IMG/VR virus record: IMGVR_UViG_3300025418_000771
Span: 1-31,035 of that record
Length of the DNA: 31,035 nucleotides
DNA from: a virus
Reading direction: 5' to 3' (one strand)
The notes below the pieces were generated by a model, which was given only the letters and a program-made list of their open reading frames with translations, ran no database searches and had not been told where the DNA came from. Position numbers and translations under genes: made by a program. This document shows, piece by piece, positions 28,620 through 31,035 of this stretch. Position 1 is the first letter of the stretch. Each line of letters starts with the position of its first letter.

Positions 28620-29111
28620 GTGAAAAGAATCAATCCTAAAACAGGTAAATTTTTTAAACGTGGCGATTTACGTGGTGATGGGTTTGCGTTCCACCATTAT
28701 CGATACGATCGCCCTTTAAAAGATGGATACTTAACAGAGGCTTGGTATAGCCCTGCAGCTTTTTCCCAGCAAAACTTAGGAATGGCAAAATGCAGGGAAA
28801 GAAACAGAGACAAAGCTCGTAAAGAAACAAGAAAATGGCAAATAGCTAATCCAAGTAAAGTTTGTGCTTATACAAGAAATAGGCGCGCAACAAAAATTAA
28901 CAGAACGCCAACTTGGCTTACAAAAGAACACCATCTTCAAATAGAGGGTTTTTATTTACTTGCAAAAGAAATGGAAAAGCAATTTGGGAAAAAATATGAA
29001 GTTGACCACATTGTTCCACTTAAAGGCAAAACTGTGTCGGGATTGCATGTACCTTGGAATTTACAGATATTAACTAAATCTGAAAATTGTTCAAAAAACA
29101 ATAGTTTTTAG
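28620..29111 (+). CDS. HNH endonuclease, 163 residues
   Basis: The C-terminal nuclease is YEVDHIVPLKGKTVSGLHVPWNLQIL...NCSKNN (126-161): Asp129-His130, His143, Asn147 and the closing Asn. The N-terminal half is basic. It starts at GTG 28620 without an obvious ribosome site and sits between structural genes, typical of a free-standing homing nuclease inserted in a late operon. Contrast with packaging-linked HNH proteins, which usually adjoin the terminase. Confidence 0.78.
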   Translation: MKRINPKTGKFFKRGDLRGDGFAFHHYRYDRPLKDGYLTEAWYSPAAFSQQNLGMAKCRERNRDKARKETRKWQIANPSKVCAYTRNRRATKINRTPTWLTKEHHLQIEGFYLLAKEMEKQFGKKYEVDHIVPLKGKTVSGLHVPWNLQILTKSENCSKNNSF

Positions 29112-29127
29112 GGCGGATTTTTCGCTC

Positions 29128-29144
29128 CAATTGCATTAATATGA
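29128..29144 (+). promoter_or_regulatory. Phage promoter core, copy 8
   Basis: Contains TTGCATTAATAT, then GAGT-ATG. Aligned with copy 6, the ATG at 29147 is at the leaderless position. TAGGGCG lies 15 nt upstream of TTGCATT. Confidence 0.65.
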
Positions 29145-29146
29145 GT

Positions 29147-29338
29147 ATGAAAGATATTTTAAGCGAGATTCTGCATAGAATCAAGACCGCACAATCTGAA
29201 ATGACGGAGGCAATAGCTTCCGGCATTAATGTACATAGCTTTGATGGATATCAAAGACTTGTAGGTAAGCGAGAGGGTTTATCCGATGCCCTCGCGATTA
29301 TTGATCAAATTTTATCGGAGGACGATGAAGACCTGTAG
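29147..29338 (+). CDS. Hypothetical protein, 63 residues
   Basis: Opens MKDILSEILHRIKTAQSEMT; helical with an acidic end (SEDDEDL). Two ATGs exist (29141, 29147). I choose the second because it lines up with the start codons in promoter copies 2, 4, 5 and 6, while the first would sit inside the promoter core. Function unknown. Confidence 0.62.
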   Translation: MKDILSEILHRIKTAQSEMTEAIASGINVHSFDGYQRLVGKREGLSDALAIIDQILSEDDEDL

Positions 29339-29359
29339 AGGTCATAGGAGCACTGCATA

Positions 29360-29797
29360 GTGTTTGATGTTAATCAAAAAGACGAACCAGATTTACGTAC
29401 GGAGTTAGAGTGTTTTCCCGAAGTAGACCCTGGTGTTGATGTGGCTGGAGATCGAGTATTGGTACAATTACGCCGAGAAAAGACAACCAGCAAAGGTGGA
29501 ATCATCCTTGTGGATGAAACCAAACAAACCCTACGTTTTAACGAGACTGTAGCTAAAGTACGCCAGATTGGCCCCCTAGCATATAAGTCACCGGACACAT
29601 TAGAGCCTTGGATTGAAGGCCCTTGGTGTAAAGAAGGTGATTTGGTTAGAACCATCAAGTACGGCGGTGACCGTTTTGTTATTAATCCTGATGATGGTGG
29701 CGCCCCAGTGGTGTTTATTACGCTTCAGGCACGTGAAATCATCTCTCGTATTCGCAGTTTTGAGTATGCGCAGAAGATGAAGTCGTTTGTAGATTAA
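29360..29797 (+). CDS. GroES-like co-chaperonin, 145 residues
   Basis: Chaperonin-lid protein. The central block GDRVLVQLRREKTTSKGGIILVD (30-52), then ETVAKVRQIGP and KEGDLVRTIKYGG, follow GroES strand by strand. The mobile loop that touches GroEL (RREKTTSKGGIIL) is present, and its end has IIL as in host GroES. It is longer than bacterial GroES (about 97) with extra N- and C-terminal segments. T4 gp31 and related phage co-chaperonins replace GroES for capsid folding. GTG start with AGGAG nine bases upstream. Placed just before the scaffold and capsid genes. Confidence 0.85.
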   Translation: MFDVNQKDEPDLRTELECFPEVDPGVDVAGDRVLVQLRREKTTSKGGIILVDETKQTLRFNETVAKVRQIGPLAYKSPDTLEPWIEGPWCKEGDLVRTIKYGGDRFVINPDDGGAPVVFITLQAREIISRIRSFEYAQKMKSFVD

Positions 29798-29812
29798 TTT
29801 TGAAAGAAAATT

Positions 29813-30811
29813 ATGGCAGAAAATGAAAAAGATATACCCGTTAAAGAGCAAGACGACGGAAGTGCACTGGTCGCATACGAATTAGAACCAGATCTTCTTG
29901 CTGATGCTGAAGAAGACGGCAAAAAGAAGAAAAAGAAGGAAAAAGACGTTGAAGATTCATCCGATAACGACGATGAAGATCACGGCGATGAGCAAGACGA
30001 TGAAAATGATGGCGAAACGGAAGACGAGCGAGAGCAAATCCGTGAAGCCCGCAGAGAAGAGCGCAGACTTAAGAAAGAATTAAAAAAGCAGCGCGATTTA
30101 ACAGCACAAAATAAGATTAAAGCGCTTGAACGGCATAACGAAGAGTTAGCAAGACGCTTAGCTGCGGTCGAAAGTACCGCAACATCGTACCAATTTGCAC
30201 AAATCGACAAGGCCATCGAAGATGAAGCCACTCGAGTCGAGTATGCGAAGATGAAGATGTTGCAGGCAGCCCAAAGCGGAGATGCAGCCGGTCAGGTAGA
30301 TTTTTTAGAGCAATTAACAGAGGCTAAACAGCGTCTGCAACAGGCTCAGCATTACAAGAAACAACAACTCGAGTCAGCTAAGGCACCTAAGCAGAATGTG
30401 CCTAACGAAATCAGTACAGAAGTTCAACAAAACGCCACAAAATGGCTAAAAAAGAACTCCTGGTATGATCCACAGGCTCGAGACACAGATAGTAGAATTG
30501 CAAAGGTAATTGACCAAGAACTTGCTACAGACGGATGGGATCCGGCGGATCCAGAGTACTGGGAAGAGTTAGATAATCGGTTATCAGCACGTCTGCCTCA
30601 TCGATACACATCGAAAGGAGGCTCAACGAAGAAGCATAGTGGTCCAACAGCCTCTAGCCGAGTTGAAAGTAGCAGCGCCAAACCTGGCACAATCAGATTA
30701 AGCCCTGAGCGTGTACAGGCTATTAGAGACGCTGGTGCGTGGGACGATGTTGAGAAACGAAACAAAATGATCCGTGCTTATGCACAGTATGATCGTAACA
30801 ATAAAGGTTAA
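29813..30811 (+). CDS. Probable capsid scaffolding protein, 332 residues
   Basis: Layout typical of scaffolds: an acidic, low-complexity N-terminal third with alternating Lys and Asp/Glu runs (about 40-75), a long charged coiled coil (about 78-200, EEELARRLAAVES-like heptads), and a compact C-terminal part (WYDPQARDTDSRIAKV, GAWDDVEKRNKMIRAYAQYD). No enzymatic motif. Position between the co-chaperonin and the next structural gene fits an internal assembly protein lost on maturation (inference). Confidence 0.72.
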   Translation: MAENEKDIPVKEQDDGSALVAYELEPDLLADAEEDGKKKKKKEKDVEDSSDNDDEDHGDEQDDENDGETEDEREQIREARREERRLKKELKKQRDLTAQNKIKALERHNEELARRLAAVESTATSYQFAQIDKAIEDEATRVEYAKMKMLQAAQSGDAAGQVDFLEQLTEAKQRLQQAQHYKKQQLESAKAPKQNVPNEISTEVQQNATKWLKKNSWYDPQARDTDSRIAKVIDQELATDGWDPADPEYWEELDNRLSARLPHRYTSKGGSTKKHSGPTASSRVESSSAKPGTIRLSPERVQAIRDAGAWDDVEKRNKMIRAYAQYDRNNKG

Positions 30812-30816
30812 TTATC

Positions 30817-31035
30817 ATGGCAAATACAAGAATTAAACGTGACTTAGATGATCGCTTAGCTGATCGAGCACAAGAAGTAATGGAACGCGCAAATAACGCG
30901 AATCCAGAAGACATTGCACGTCGTGAACGCCTTGATGCGTTTAGAGACAAGTGGGCAAATAGTGCGTTGCCCGAGATTCCGGCGGGCACAATCCCCGGAA
31001 TGCACTTGTGTTGGTTGTCAACAACCAATACTTAC
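30817..31035 (+). CDS. Structural-region protein, N-terminal 73 residues (truncated by window)
   Basis: Opens MANTRIKRDLDDRLADRAQE; a charged helix leads to PEIPAGTIPGMHLCWLSTTN at the right edge. It directly follows the scaffold, where a head-completion or capsid-associated gene is expected. The frame is open to the end. I do not recognise a named family with certainty. Confidence 0.7.
   Translation, partial: MANTRIKRDLDDRLADRAQEVMERANNANPEDIARRERLDAFRDKWANSALPEIPAGTIPGMHLCWLSTTNTY

Noticed and set aside
1513-29144. T7-type single-subunit RNA polymerase as the reader of the promoter family
   Set aside because: No such gene is in the window, so it stays only an alternative to the phage sigma factor.

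Overview
The window is part of a tailed bacteriophage genome (Caudoviricetes). It contains large and small terminase subunits, a portal, a probable scaffolding protein, a D5-type primase-helicase, a single-strand-binding-like protein, nucleases and dozens of very short, tightly overlapping genes. No integrase or lysogeny repressor is visible. The host cannot be fixed from sequence. Near-perfect sigma-70 promoters and moderate base composition suggest a Gram-negative host. Small proteins with 'LTDEEI...ARAI' modules are familiar from phages of aquatic Proteobacteria, possibly Burkholderiales; this last point is inference.

Layout. Nearly everything from 1 to about 21.9 kb is read leftward (minus strand). 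The order, in the direction of transcription, is: (i) an early block, 21.9-18.7 kb, of small unknown genes behind four sigma-70 promoters, the first transcript starting with a highly folded ~107-nt RNA; (ii) a sigma factor and a three-gene glycosyltransferase cluster, 18.7-15.6 kb; (iii) an intergenic element with long inverted repeats, then the primase-helicase, 15.5-12.9 kb; (iv) an accessory run of tiny proteins, 12.9-10.2 kb; (v) a metallopeptidase-like protein, a VRR nuclease and an SNF2-type helicase, 10.2-8.2 kb; (vi) an acyl carrier protein, a ketoacyl synthase and a sigma region-4-like protein, followed by small genes, 8.2-5.1 kb; (vii) a structured leader, tRNA-Thr, a DUF6321-like protein, small terminase and an endonuclease VII-like protein, 5.1-3.3 kb; (viii) DUF2800 and DUF2815 proteins, a clear terminator, and a class II ribonucleotide reductase running off the left edge. 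A ~0.8 kb control region (21.97-22.76 kb) separates this from the rightward late block: an orphan Hint/homing-endonuclease fossil, large terminase, portal, HNH endonuclease, GroES-like co-chaperonin, scaffold, and a gene running off the right edge.

The most striking signal is a promoter-like motif of about 17 bp (consensus ATTTTGCATTAATATAG). It occurs eight times, plus one weaker variant. Every copy points in the direction of the downstream genes, on both strands. In five of the eight copies an ATG begins exactly four positions after the start of the terminal base, so the transcripts would be effectively leaderless. The genome also encodes a sigma factor with regions 2 and 3 but no region 4, and elsewhere a small region-4-like protein. 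Together these look like a dedicated phage transcription system. The second notable system is the phage-borne ACP plus ketoacyl synthase pair driven by one of these promoters.
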